Of a stretch of 5,172 bases of DNA, positions 1 through 5,172 are shown piece by piece; the stretch's first letter is position 1; each line of letters opens with the position of its first letter. The notes below the pieces were generated by a model, which saw only the letters and a list, made by a program, of their open reading frames with translations, searched no databases and had not been told where the DNA came from. This DNA is from an uncultured Candidatus Melainabacteria bacterium (GTDB lineage: Bacteria; Cyanobacteriota; Vampirovibrionia; Gastranaerophilales; Gastranaerophilaceae), in contig CAKVJR010000126.1 of NCBI GenBank assembly GCA_934754855.1, forward strand, positions 1 to 5,172, read 5' to 3'. The position numbers and the translations under genes were made by a program.

Positions 1-72
1 GCCGCGTCTCGGAATCGAACCAAGGACACAGGGATTTTCAGTCCCTTGCTCTACCAACTGAGCTAACGCGGC
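1..72 (-). tRNA. tRNA-Phe (anticodon GAA)
   Basis: Read on the minus strand this folds into a full cloverleaf. The acceptor stem is 7 bp (GCCGCGT with ACGCGGC), the D stem is GCTC/GAGC, the anticodon stem is AGGGA/TCCCT around loop CTGAAAA, the variable loop is 5 nt, and the T stem is CTTGG/CCGAG with loop TTCGATT. The anticodon GAA lies at plus-strand 37-39 and follows the invariant U33, giving phenylalanine; A37 is typical of tRNA-Phe. Residue 72 pairs at plus-strand position 1, so the discriminator base and any encoded CCA fall just outside the window. A likely promoter sits about 75 bp upstream (146-174). No other tRNA is visible in the upstream 500 bp, so within this window it stands alone. 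Confidence 0.97.
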
Positions 73-145
73 TTATTCTATTCAATTTTTCTTTACGAAA
101 CTCTGATTTCACCAACAACTAGTAATGTCAGTATTCCGTATGTCC

Positions 146-174
146 AAAATATCAAAAACACATTCTCAAGTCAA
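146..174 (-). promoter_or_regulatory. Probable sigma-70 type promoter for tRNA-Phe
   Basis: On the minus strand a -35 box TTGACT (169-174) is followed by a 17-bp spacer and a -10 box TATTTT (146-151). The spacer has the consensus length and the -35 box matches TTGACA at five of six positions. Transcription would start near position 139, leaving a leader of about 65 nt before the mature tRNA end at 72. That is plausible for a tRNA precursor trimmed by RNase P. It is the best promoter-like match I found between punA and the tRNA. AT-rich DNA gives chance -10 boxes, but the near-consensus -35 box at exact spacing makes chance less likely. Confidence 0.55.
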
Positions 175-256
175 GCAATTTTCTAATTTTTATTAAAATA
201 TTCATTAAACAACCATATCAAAAGATTTAATATCTATCGTCTGAAAACAAGTAAAC

Positions 257-287
257 AAGATACTTCGGCTAAAGCCTCTGTATGACA
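257..287. repeat. Hairpin repeat, family A copy 1
   Basis: A 31-bp imperfect palindrome: outer arms ATAC (260-263) and GTAT (280-283), inner arms GGC (267-269) and GCC (274-276), loop TAAA, with a 3-nt mismatch bubble between outer and inner stems. It matches family A copy 2 (441-471) at 25 of 31 positions with no gap. It ends in TATGACA, a tail shared with the other copy. The design resembles the short 'TTCGCC...GGCTCAG..TGACA' repeats scattered between genes of many bacteria. Its function is unknown, and no transposase is nearby. Confidence 0.7.
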
Positions 288-299
288 ATGAATGTTTGC

Positions 300-313
300 C
301 AGATTAAAATCTG
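300..313. repeat. Short palindrome next to hairpin repeat copy 1
   Basis: CAGATT (300-305) and AATCTG (308-313) form a perfect 6-bp inverted repeat around AA, flanked by GCC on both sides and followed on the plus strand by a T-rich run (ATATTTTTCTC). It lies 12 bp after family A copy 1 and may be part of the same degraded element. The loop is too short for all six pairs to form in RNA, and GC content is too low for a convincing terminator. Confidence 0.3.
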
Positions 314-440
314 CCATATTTTTCTCTTCTTAATTTTTTCAGAGCATTAAATCCTACAAAATAAGGAAAATCATTATAACATTCAACTATTTCACCACTA
401 AAATCCATAAAAAGACAAAAAATTCACAAATTGAAGAAAA

Positions 441-471
441 CAGATACTTCGCCTATCGGCTCAGTATGACA
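441..471. repeat. Hairpin repeat, family A copy 2
   Basis: A 31-bp imperfect palindrome: outer arms ATACT (444-448) and AGTAT (463-467), inner arms GCC (451-453) and GGC (458-460), loop TATC. It lies exactly 184 bp from copy 1 in the same orientation. Against copy 1 the middle pair of the inner stem is swapped: G268-C275 there, C452-G459 here. This compensatory change keeps the hairpin and suggests the structure is selected or copied as a structure. The tail TATGACAGTAA resembles that of copy 1. Confidence 0.7.
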
Positions 472-540
472 GTAACTGAGGAAGCCACATTCTAAAAAAT
501 CACACACAAACAAACACTTTGAAAATAAGCAAAAGATAGA

Positions 541-567
541 GAATTGCCACGTTTCGTTTGCAATGAC
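541..567. repeat. Hairpin repeat, family B
   Basis: ATTGC (543-547) pairs with GCAAT (560-564), and inside it ACG (549-551) pairs with CGT (555-557) around TTT. The right end reads GCAATGACAATAAA, whose ATGACAATNAA stretch is also present after family A copy 1. It matches the layout 'ATTGCCACG...GCAATGACA' that I know from intergenic regions of many unrelated bacteria, but this rests on memory of the pattern and not on a search. It sits 14 bp before the punA terminator A-run (plus-strand view), so it is probably outside the punA transcript. Confidence 0.6.
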
Positions 568-580
568 AATAAATATCCGC

Positions 581-610
581 AAAAAAATACCGCCTGAAAG
601 ACGGTATTTT
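581..610 (-). terminator. Rho-independent terminator of the malQ-queD-uppP-punA unit
   Basis: On the minus strand an 11-bp stem (AAAATACCGTC with GGCGGTATTTT, plus-strand arms 600-610 and 584-594, one T-G wobble) closes a 5-nt loop and runs into seven T residues (plus-strand A-run 581-587). The first T residues belong to both stem and tract. It lies 60 bp after the punA stop codon, and nothing but the tRNA lies beyond, so it fits as the end of the four-gene transcript. The plus-strand reading lacks a T-run beyond the stem, so it is oriented for minus-strand transcription. Confidence 0.85.
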
Positions 611-619
611 CAAAATTAT

Positions 620-651
620 CGGGTTTGAAATTATAAAAATTTCAAATGCCG
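620..651 (-). other. Second hairpin between the punA stop and its terminator
   Basis: TTTGAAATT (624-632) and AATTTCAAA (638-646) are a perfect 9-bp inverted repeat around a 5-nt loop. A G-T pair and one bulge extend it with CGG (620-622) and CCG (649-651). It has no T-run of its own and lies 18 bp past the punA stop, just before the real terminator. In the mRNA it would be a 3'-end stem-loop that could slow exonuclease decay or help RNA polymerase pause; that role is inference. Confidence 0.5.
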
Positions 652-669
652 AACAGTCCGATGGTCGAA

Positions 670-1473
670 CTAAATTTCCTTAACCAATTCAAACAACAAT
701 TTCTTGAAGTCTTCCTTAATTCTGTTTGCAGTTTCTGTAACTTCTGCGTGAGAAAGCGGTTGGTCGAGAATGCCGCAAGCGTAGTTTGTGAGGCAACTGA
801 TACCCAAAACATTGATACCACACCAATTTGCGATAATTGCTTCAGGAACTGTTGACATACCGACAGCGTCAGCACCCAAACTTCTTTGCATTTTTACTTC
901 GGCAGGTGTTTCGTAAGTCGGACCTGTCATTGCACAGTAAACGCCTTCTTTAAGGTCGATACCCAATTTTTTGCCGACTTCTTTTGCCTTAACTCTCAAA
1001 GTTTTTGTATAAACATCGCTTTGGTCAGGGAAACGGGGTCCTAAATCGTCGTCATTCGCACCGATAAGCGGGTTTGTACCCATCATATTGATGTGATCTG
1101 CAATCAACATCAAATCGCCGGGGGCAAAATCAGTGTGAACCAAGCCTGCTGCATTGGTTACGATAAGGTTTTGAACGCCCAATTTTTTCATAACTTTAAT
1201 CGGGTACGTAACGGTTTGCATTGAGTGACCTTCATAGAAGTGGAAACGTCCTTGCATCATAACAACAGGTTTTCCTGCAACTTCAGCAAAACACAAAAGA
1301 CCTTTGTGTCCTACAACTTTTGACGGTGCAAATCCAGGAATATCGCCGTAAGGAATTTTAATTCCTTCGTATTCATCAGCGAATTCACCGAGTCCCGAAC
1401 CCAAAATAATCCCCGTTACGGGTTTGAAATTGTTTGTTTTTTCGTTGATGTAATCAACTGCAGCATTGTTCAT
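670..1473 (-). CDS. punA: Purine nucleoside phosphorylase (trimeric, PNP family 2)
   Basis: A 267-residue cytosolic enzyme that phosphorolyses inosine and guanosine (and deoxy forms) to the free base and (deoxy)ribose 1-phosphate in purine salvage. Its length is normal for trimeric PNP. By alignment to the mammalian enzyme, the phosphate and ribose contacts are visible: S26 in GSGLG (25-29), H56 in VGHKG, R76 and H78 in GRFHFYEGH, the TNAAG motif (106-110), M206-S207 in GMSTVPE, and H242. Base contacts are E188 in GPTYETPAE and N230 in LTNYACG. Asn rather than Asp at 230 favours 6-oxopurines over the methylthioadenosine phosphorylase role. The start is supported by AAGGAGA at 1478-1484, which overlaps the uppP stop; the gap to uppP is 10 bp, so it is the last gene of an operon. 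The stop is TAG. I see no damage. Confidence 0.95.
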   Translation of the reverse strand: MNNAAVDYINEKTNNFKPVTGIILGSGLGEFADEYEGIKIPYGDIPGFAPSKVVGHKGLLCFAEVAGKPVVMMQGRFHFYEGHSMQTVTYPIKVMKKLGVQNLIVTNAAGLVHTDFAPGDLMLIADHINMMGTNPLIGANDDDLGPRFPDQSDVYTKTLRVKAKEVGKKLGIDLKEGVYCAMTGPTYETPAEVKMQRSLGADAVGMSTVPEAIIANWCGINVLGISCLTNYACGILDQPLSHAEVTETANRIKEDFKKLLFELVKEI

Positions 1474-1477
1474 AATT

Positions 1478-1484
1478 TCTCCTT
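1478..1484 (-). promoter_or_regulatory. punA ribosome binding site overlapping the uppP stop codon
   Basis: AAGGAGA on the minus strand lies 4 nt before the punA ATG and shares its first base with the last base of the uppP TAA (1484-1486). A ribosome ending uppP therefore stops on top of the punA initiation site, which suggests coupled translation. It also fixes the ATG at 1471-1473 as the start. Confidence 0.8.
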
Positions 1485-2335
1485 TACTTAACGAAGTTAA
1501 AAAACACTATGGCACAAACTCCGACTATCCAACAATAATAAGCAAAACACTTCATTGAATATCTATTCAAGAACTGCATGAAATATTTTACACAAAAATA
1601 ACCGACAAGCATAGATACAAAAAATCCGACCGTAATCGCTGGCCAGTTAAATCCAGCCATTTCGCCACTTTCCAACTTTAAAATCGGGTAAAAAATTGAT
1701 GAACCCAAAATAATTAAAATCGAAAGCAAAAACGAGTATCTTGCCGCCGTTACACGGTTTAAGCCCGCAAACAAGCCCGCCGCAATCGTCATGCCCGAAC
1801 GTGACAATCCGGGGCATGCCGCAATACCTTGTGCAACACCAATCAAAAGTGCTTGTTTCAAGGTAATTTTATTGCATTCACCGTCATTTTGCGTTCTTTT
1901 TGAAAAATGCTCCGATGCAAAAAGCACAAACCCCGTAATTATCAGGAAAATCCCGACAATCGCAGGCGAAGAAACCATTTTCTCGCAAAATTCATTCAAC
2001 GGATATGCAATAATTACCGTAAAAAATGTTGCCAAAACAAGGTATATCGGCATTTTTGAGTCCAAAGACGAAAAATCTCTCGTCTTGCAAGCCGTCAAAA
2101 ACGCCTTAATCATATTCGTAATATCTTTTCTGAAATAAAAAACAACCGCAAACAAAGTTCCTACGTGAAGAATAATATCCGTAAAAATTTCCTCGCCGCC
2201 TGCCTGTATAAACTCACTACCCGAAATCAATTTATACAAACTCGAAGTAATTACCAAGTGTCCCGAACTCGAAACGGGCAAAAACTCCGTCAAACCTTGA
2301 ATAAAGCCTAATATAATTGTATGTAAAATATCCAT
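1484..2335 (-). CDS. uppP: Undecaprenyl-diphosphatase (BacA/UppP family)
   Basis: A 283-residue integral membrane enzyme that removes a phosphate from undecaprenyl diphosphate, regenerating the lipid carrier for peptidoglycan and other wall polymers; excess activity is known to give bacitracin resistance. The N-terminal signature is intact: Q13 and E17 form the (E/Q)xxxE motif within QGLTEFLPVSSSGHLV, with H26 matching the E. coli catalytic His30. The second signature PGLSRSGMT (175-183) carries R179, equivalent to E. coli Arg174. Hydrophobic membrane segments are seen near 52-68, 96-112, 124-141, 184-217, 231-251 and 264-281, as in the family's two-fold inverted repeat fold. Length is close to the usual 265-285. 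The start overlaps the queD stop by one base (TAATG), and a weak AGGA lies 10 nt upstream inside queD, so it is probably translated by coupling. Confidence 0.96.
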   Translation of the reverse strand: MDILHTIILGFIQGLTEFLPVSSSGHLVITSSLYKLISGSEFIQAGGEEIFTDIILHVGTLFAVVFYFRKDITNMIKAFLTACKTRDFSSLDSKMPIYLVLATFFTVIIAYPLNEFCEKMVSSPAIVGIFLIITGFVLFASEHFSKRTQNDGECNKITLKQALLIGVAQGIAACPGLSRSGMTIAAGLFAGLNRVTAARYSFLLSILIILGSSIFYPILKLESGEMAGFNWPAITVGFFVSMLVGYFCVKYFMQFLNRYSMKCFAYYCWIVGVCAIVFFNFVK

Positions 2336-2700
2336 TATTTTTCTGTCCTATAATATTTAGCACAAGATGTCGGGGTTTCCCAAACAGCCGAAAAATACAT
2401 GCAGTCAAAGGTTTTCGCCATTTCATCGAAAATAAACTTTGCAATCATTTCACTGCTCGGACTTTCTCCGCCAAAATATTCCAAATCATTCAAATCTTTA
2501 TGGTCAATCAAGTCCAAAACCCTGTTCAATTCACGTTTCAGAGCCTTAAAATCGACCAAAATATTTGATTTATCAAGTTTCTCGCCACGCACCGCAACAA
2601 CGACTTTCCAATTATGACCGTGTTGATGCTCGCACTTGCCCTCATAATTCAGCAAATGGTGTGCAGCCGAAAACATACTTTCTGCTTGAATTTCAAACAT
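2335..2700 (-). CDS. queD: 6-carboxy-5,6,7,8-tetrahydropterin synthase (QueD/PTPS family)
   Basis: A 121-residue tunnelling-fold enzyme. QueD converts 7,8-dihydroneopterin triphosphate to 6-carboxytetrahydropterin, an early step toward queuosine in tRNA. Zinc ligands align with E. coli QueD H16/H31/H33: H14 (in SAAHH), H27 and H29 (in HGH). The catalytic Cys is C23 in KCEHQHGH, giving the CX3HGH spacing of QueD. The Asp-His pair is D66-H67 (LIDHKDLND), and the pterin-binding Glu is E108 in WETPTS. Length matches the family (about 120). The ATG abuts the malQ TAG with no spacing, and the only upstream purine run (GGAAAAG) lies inside the malQ end, so initiation is likely coupled. QueC, QueE and QueF are not in this window. 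A pterin role other than queuosine is possible, since COG0720 members are functionally varied. Confidence 0.93.
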   Translation of the reverse strand: MFEIQAESMFSAAHHLLNYEGKCEHQHGHNWKVVVAVRGEKLDKSNILVDFKALKRELNRVLDLIDHKDLNDLEYFGGESPSSEMIAKFIFDEMAKTFDCMYFSAVWETPTSCAKYYRTEK

Positions 2701-4581
2701 CTATGCTATCTTTTCCAATTGTTCAATCAACACCGCATGTGTATCGGCAAATTCCTTGCCACGAGCGATTATTGCCTGTTTCAACAACTTAGGCAGATTC
2801 ATTGCCAAACCGTTTTTGAGATTTTCCTCATAAATTGCCTGATAATTCGTCGGAATTCTCAAAGACCAATTTTCATCACCCGAAGTTCCCGGAACATTGT
2901 ATGTTTCTTGCAATCCCAAGAAATCAGTGAAGAAAACTTGGACATTTTCAGCCTTACAAGCGAAAATTTCAACCAATTTGTTAAAGAGCATGAAATCAGC
3001 GTCTTTAGACAATCTTACGGCAATTGCCTCTTTTTCTTCATCAGTTGCATCAGGATACAAATCTTCTGCAAGATTTTTGCCGTGCAACCAACCCTCATGC
3101 GTATTTACAATATTTTTTGCCCAAACCGAAATCGGTTGATTGTCGTGAGTTCCGACCATAGCCCAACTGTTCGGTTTAATATTCTTGCAACGATATGCGT
3201 GTTCAGGTTTATCAGGAACAACGAACTGTGTCAGGCACATTCCTTGCAAGCCAAATTGTTTCATAACGGACTCAACGGGGAATGTTACAGTACCCAAATC
3301 TTCGCAAACTATTGCATTTTTATCCAAGCCGACTTCTTCCGCCGCACCGATTACGATTTTTTCAATCAATTTACCATATTGAGAAATTTGCTCGGGAGTC
3401 AAAGTTTTAACTCTGTGTTCAGAATCAACCGTTTCTTCTTCGTCCAAATCATCTTCCGTCGCAACCGCATATTTGCCCAAAATTTCGTGTTCAGGAGAAG
3501 AATAAAGTCTGCCCGCACCGTCTTCAGGTTTCGGTGATTTATCAGCCTGATATACCCACGGGTCAATCAATCCGACCAAGTGGTCAATTCTAACACCACC
3601 GGGGTTTTCAACGAACATTTTTTTGAACAATGCTTTCATCAATTTGCCCGCATCGCCAAGCGTTCCGTCTTCTTTATACATTTTTTCGGGATTAATAACA
3701 GGGAAGCCCCATGCCTGACCGTTTGCCGAGAACAAATCGGGAGGACAGCCCAAGCACCAACCGTCAAGGAACAATGCCTGATATGCCCAAACATCTCTAT
3801 CCGAGAATGCAACCTGTCTGTCAGCAATCATTTTTACGTCTTTTGAAAGTGCATAATCTCTGATTTTAGCGTTTTGCAAAGCAATCAAAAGTTGATTGAA
3901 AGCATAAAATTCGATTTCGTCAGAATATTTTTCTTTAATTTCGGCAATTCTTTTGTCAAATCTTGCTTTTTCTTCATCATTTTGCGGGTTGCAAAGATGT
4001 TTGTCATCTTCATTTTCCCAAATCGGCCAATAGTCATTGCCGTTTTCAATGCTTAATGCCTCATAAAGAGCGTCATTATCGAGCCAGGAAGCGTTATCTT
4101 TTTTGTATTTTTCAAAAGCCTCAACCAATTTGAACGGATTAACTTTCTTGAAGTTTTCATAAACTTCACGGAGAGCCTCATCTTGAGCAGCGTAAATATA
4201 TGAATATGCCGTACGATTCAAATCTTTTTTCGGATTGTTTTCACAAATTTTTTCATAAGTTTCTTTTGATAAAAGATTAAACCACTCATCGGTTGTCAAC
4301 TGTTCCAAATCAATAAACAACGGGTTGTTTGAAAAAATTGTTCCTGTGTAAGGGGACGCATCGCAACCTTTTGTTTTTCCCGCAGGTCCCAACTGAATTG
4401 CATTAAAAATTCCGCTTACATAGTCAATAAGTGTTTTTCCCGCATTAGATGCAACACTTCCAAATCCTGTATTTTTACCATCTTCGGCAGGAAAACTTCC
4501 CGCATGAGCGATAAAAGCAAAATTCTTTTTACCCAAAACATTCAATGCTTCTTTTATAATTCTTTTATGTTGTTGTTCCAT
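2701..4581 (-). CDS. malQ: 4-alpha-glucanotransferase (amylomaltase, GH77)
   Basis: A 626-residue cytosolic enzyme that transfers alpha-1,4-glucan segments between maltooligosaccharides or glycogen chains, releasing glucose. GH77 landmarks appear in order: SPYTGTIFSNNPLFIDLE (76-93), the helical subdomain with FYAFNQ (225-230), DVWAYQALFLDG (263-274) and PPDLFSANGQAWG (280-292), nucleophile D333 in RIDH (331-334), acid/base E427 in CEDLG, transition-state stabiliser D480 in GTHDNQP, and LGLQETYNVPGTSGDENWSLR (555-575). All three catalytic acids are present. Between D333 and E427 it carries a segment (about 345-400) with a very acidic run (EDDLDEEETVDSE, 377-389) that I do not recognise from standard MalQ. 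The start is the ATG at 4579-4581, preceded by AAGGAGAG; the in-frame ATG at 4648-4650 lies in the loop of the upstream terminator. It is first in a tight four-gene unit. No other glycogen gene is visible. Confidence 0.95.
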   Translation of the reverse strand: MEQQHKRIIKEALNVLGKKNFAFIAHAGSFPAEDGKNTGFGSVASNAGKTLIDYVSGIFNAIQLGPAGKTKGCDASPYTGTIFSNNPLFIDLEQLTTDEWFNLLSKETYEKICENNPKKDLNRTAYSYIYAAQDEALREVYENFKKVNPFKLVEAFEKYKKDNASWLDNDALYEALSIENGNDYWPIWENEDDKHLCNPQNDEEKARFDKRIAEIKEKYSDEIEFYAFNQLLIALQNAKIRDYALSKDVKMIADRQVAFSDRDVWAYQALFLDGWCLGCPPDLFSANGQAWGFPVINPEKMYKEDGTLGDAGKLMKALFKKMFVENPGGVRIDHLVGLIDPWVYQADKSPKPEDGAGRLYSSPEHEILGKYAVATEDDLDEEETVDSEHRVKTLTPEQISQYGKLIEKIVIGAAEEVGLDKNAIVCEDLGTVTFPVESVMKQFGLQGMCLTQFVVPDKPEHAYRCKNIKPNSWAMVGTHDNQPISVWAKNIVNTHEGWLHGKNLAEDLYPDATDEEKEAIAVRLSKDADFMLFNKLVEIFACKAENVQVFFTDFLGLQETYNVPGTSGDENWSLRIPTNYQAIYEENLKNGLAMNLPKLLKQAIIARGKEFADTHAVLIEQLEKIA

Positions 4582-4584
4582 GAC

Positions 4585-4592
4585 TCTCCTTC
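4585..4592 (-). promoter_or_regulatory. malQ ribosome binding site that decides the start
   Basis: AAGGAGAG on the minus strand, 3 nt before the ATG at 4579-4581 and preceded by a second GGAG (4593-4596 region), is a strong Shine-Dalgarno site. It selects the shorter protein over the in-frame upstream ATG at 4648-4650, which has no such site and would add 23 residues (arginine- and lysine-rich) with no GH77 similarity. Confidence 0.85.
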
Positions 4593-4605
4593 TCCGAGTT
4601 TCAAT

Positions 4606-4635
4606 TTTATACTTGGATTTTAACATAAGTATGAA
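4606..4635 (-). promoter_or_regulatory. Probable promoter of malQ-queD-uppP-punA
   Basis: On the minus strand TTCATA (4630-4635) lies 18 bp before TATAAA (4606-4611), within the short gap between the upstream terminator and malQ. Transcription would begin near 4599, giving a leader of about 17 nt that contains the ribosome binding site. The -10 box matches TATAAT at five of six; the -35 box matches TTGACA at four of six and overlaps the end of the terminator T-run. A promoter is expected here because the terminator separates malQ from the gene before it. Confidence 0.45.
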
Positions 4636-4665
4636 AAAAAGGCATTCCATTACGAAAATGCCTTT
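4634..4665 (-). terminator. Rho-independent terminator after the YnbB-family gene
   Basis: A perfect 9-bp stem, AAAGGCATT with AATGCCTTT (arms 4638-4646 and 4657-4665), closes a 10-nt loop. On the minus strand it is followed by TTTTTTT (plus-strand A-run 4634-4640, partly in the stem). It lies 28 bp after the TAA of the upstream gene and 52 bp before the malQ ATG. The plus-strand reading has only TTT then AATATTT, so it works best for minus-strand transcription. It makes the four downstream genes a separate transcription unit. Confidence 0.88.
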
Positions 4666-4693
4666 AATATTTAGTAAAATATTGATTTTTTAT

Positions 4694-5172
4694 TTACAAA
4701 TCAGCCAATTTATCGACTGTACGAGTCAAAGTGATTTTGACATGTGCATAATTCAAACCGCCTTGCATATACGCAGCATAAGGCGGACGAACGGGGCCGT
4801 CGGCAGAAAGTTCGATTGTCGAACCCTCAACAAATGTTCCGCCTGCCATAATTAAATCATCGTCATATCCCGGAACGACATCGGGAACAGGCGTTAAATA
4901 AGATTCGACGGGAGAACACTCTTGAATTGTTTTACAAAATTCCAAAAGCGGTTCTTTCTTACCAAACTCGACGGTTTGGATTAAATCCGTTCTGACATCG
5001 TGCGGTTTTGGAGTCGAAGTAAATCCGATATCCTCAAAAACCTGTGACGCAAGGATTGCACCCTTAACAGCCTCAGCAACAACCGACGGAGCCATAAACA
5101 AACCCTGAAACATCAATCGTGATTGGTTAAACATCGCACCGCCCTCACGGCAAATTCCGGGGGCTGTAAGGC
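4694..5172 (-). CDS. Methionine gamma-lyase family protein (YnbB/COG4100), C-terminal part
   Basis: The frame is open from the window edge to the TAA at 4694-4696, giving 158 visible residues, the C-terminal part of a protein usually a little over 400 residues. It matches the PLP-dependent 'aluminium resistance protein' / YnbB family of Firmicutes and Cyanobacteria. Recognisable stretches are LTAPGICREGG at the edge, RLMFQGLFMAPSVVAEAVKGA, CSPVESYLTPVPDVVPGY, GTFVEGSTIELSADGP and YMQGGLNYAHVKI. The fold is type I, Cys/Met-metabolism class; the PLP-binding lysine should lie upstream, outside the window. The physiological reaction is not settled, and the aluminium-resistance and methionine gamma-lyase labels are inherited family names. 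The ATG at 5132-5134 is internal: coding similarity continues above it. A terminator follows 28 bp after the stop. Confidence 0.9.
   Translation of the reverse strand, partial: LTAPGICREGGAMFNQSRLMFQGLFMAPSVVAEAVKGAILASQVFEDIGFTSTPKPHDVRTDLIQTVEFGKKEPLLEFCKTIQECSPVESYLTPVPDVVPGYDDDLIMAGGTFVEGSTIELSADGPVRPPYAAYMQGGLNYAHVKITLTRTVDKLADL

Larger units (their letters stand above)
73..580. other. Gene-free intergenic region between punA and tRNA-Phe
   Basis: About 510 bp of strongly AT-rich DNA with no open frame that looks coding on either strand and no recognisable small RNA family. It holds the tRNA promoter (146-174), two related hairpin repeats (257-287 and 441-471), a third hairpin repeat of another type (541-567) and a short palindrome (300-313). 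The stretches 175-256, 314-440 and 472-537 show nothing beyond low-complexity A/T-rich sequence. In an otherwise tightly packed window this is the only large non-coding interval. Confidence 0.8.

Noticed and set aside
257..567. A CRISPR-like array from the repeated hairpins
   Set aside because: Only two similar 31-bp units 184 bp apart plus one of a different type are present, with imperfect identity and spacing far too large and irregular for CRISPR spacers.
584..610. A bidirectional terminator also serving the plus strand
   Set aside because: On the plus strand the T residues all belong to the stem and are followed by CAAAATT, and no plus-strand gene leads into it.
2614..3537. A 307-codon open frame on the plus strand inside malQ
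   Set aside because: It lies antisense to a clear GH77 coding region with all catalytic motifs, gives a Phe/Cys/Ile/Arg-rich protein with no recognisable domain, and has no convincing ribosome binding site. It is a shadow of malQ codon use.
4582..4650. A longer malQ starting at the ATG at 4648-4650
   Set aside because: That start lies in the loop of the upstream terminator and would place the promoter-like sequence and a strong Shine-Dalgarno site inside the coding region. The extra 23 residues have no GH77 similarity.
4580..4855. A 91-codon plus-strand frame across the malQ/YnbB-family gap
   Set aside because: It runs antisense through a terminator and into the well-supported YnbB-family coding region, and shows no domain or ribosome binding site.
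5132..5134. An ATG here as the true start of the YnbB-family gene
   Set aside because: The open frame and family-typical residues (LTAPGICREGG) continue above it to the window edge, so it is an internal methionine of a gene cut by the window.

Overview
Organism. This is a compact, AT-rich bacterial chromosome segment (intergenic DNA clearly more AT-rich than the genes), with good Shine-Dalgarno sites, Rho-independent terminators and the standard genetic code. All five protein genes and the one tRNA lie on the minus strand. The family mix (a YnbB-type methionine gamma-lyase family protein, GH77 amylomaltase, QueD, BacA-type UppP, trimeric purine nucleoside phosphorylase) and the short 'TATGACA / AATGACA' hairpin repeats between genes suggest an uncultured gut-type lineage. 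My best guess is the non-photosynthetic cyanobacterial relatives (Gastranaerophilales/Vampirovibrionia), with a Clostridia-like Firmicute as the alternative. This placement is an inference from gene style, not a proven one.

Layout, in the direction of transcription (high to low coordinates). 4694-5172 is the C-terminal part of a PLP-dependent methionine gamma-lyase family (YnbB/COG4100) gene cut by the window edge, closed by a strong terminator at 4634-4665. A probable promoter (4606-4635) follows at once and drives a tightly packed set: malQ (2701-4581), queD (2335-2700), uppP (1484-2335) and punA (670-1473). Junctions are 0 bp (TAG|ATG), a 1-bp overlap (TAATG) and 10 bp, so translation is probably coupled. 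The set ends in a hairpin (620-651) and a terminator (581-610). About 510 bp without a gene follows (73-580), holding three small hairpin repeats, a short palindrome and a consensus-like promoter (146-174). That promoter is placed to transcribe tRNA-Phe(GAA) at 1-72, whose discriminator base falls just outside the window.

How the genes relate. The four-gene unit mixes housekeeping functions: alpha-glucan remodelling (MalQ), the 6-carboxytetrahydropterin step toward queuosine (QueD), recycling of the undecaprenyl-phosphate carrier for cell-wall synthesis (UppP) and purine salvage (PunA). No single pathway joins them, and the unit looks like a compact-genome housekeeping operon. I see no defence system, mobile element, CRISPR array or clearly novel system. 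The most interesting non-coding signal is the hairpin repeat family, in which two copies differ by a compensatory base-pair swap.
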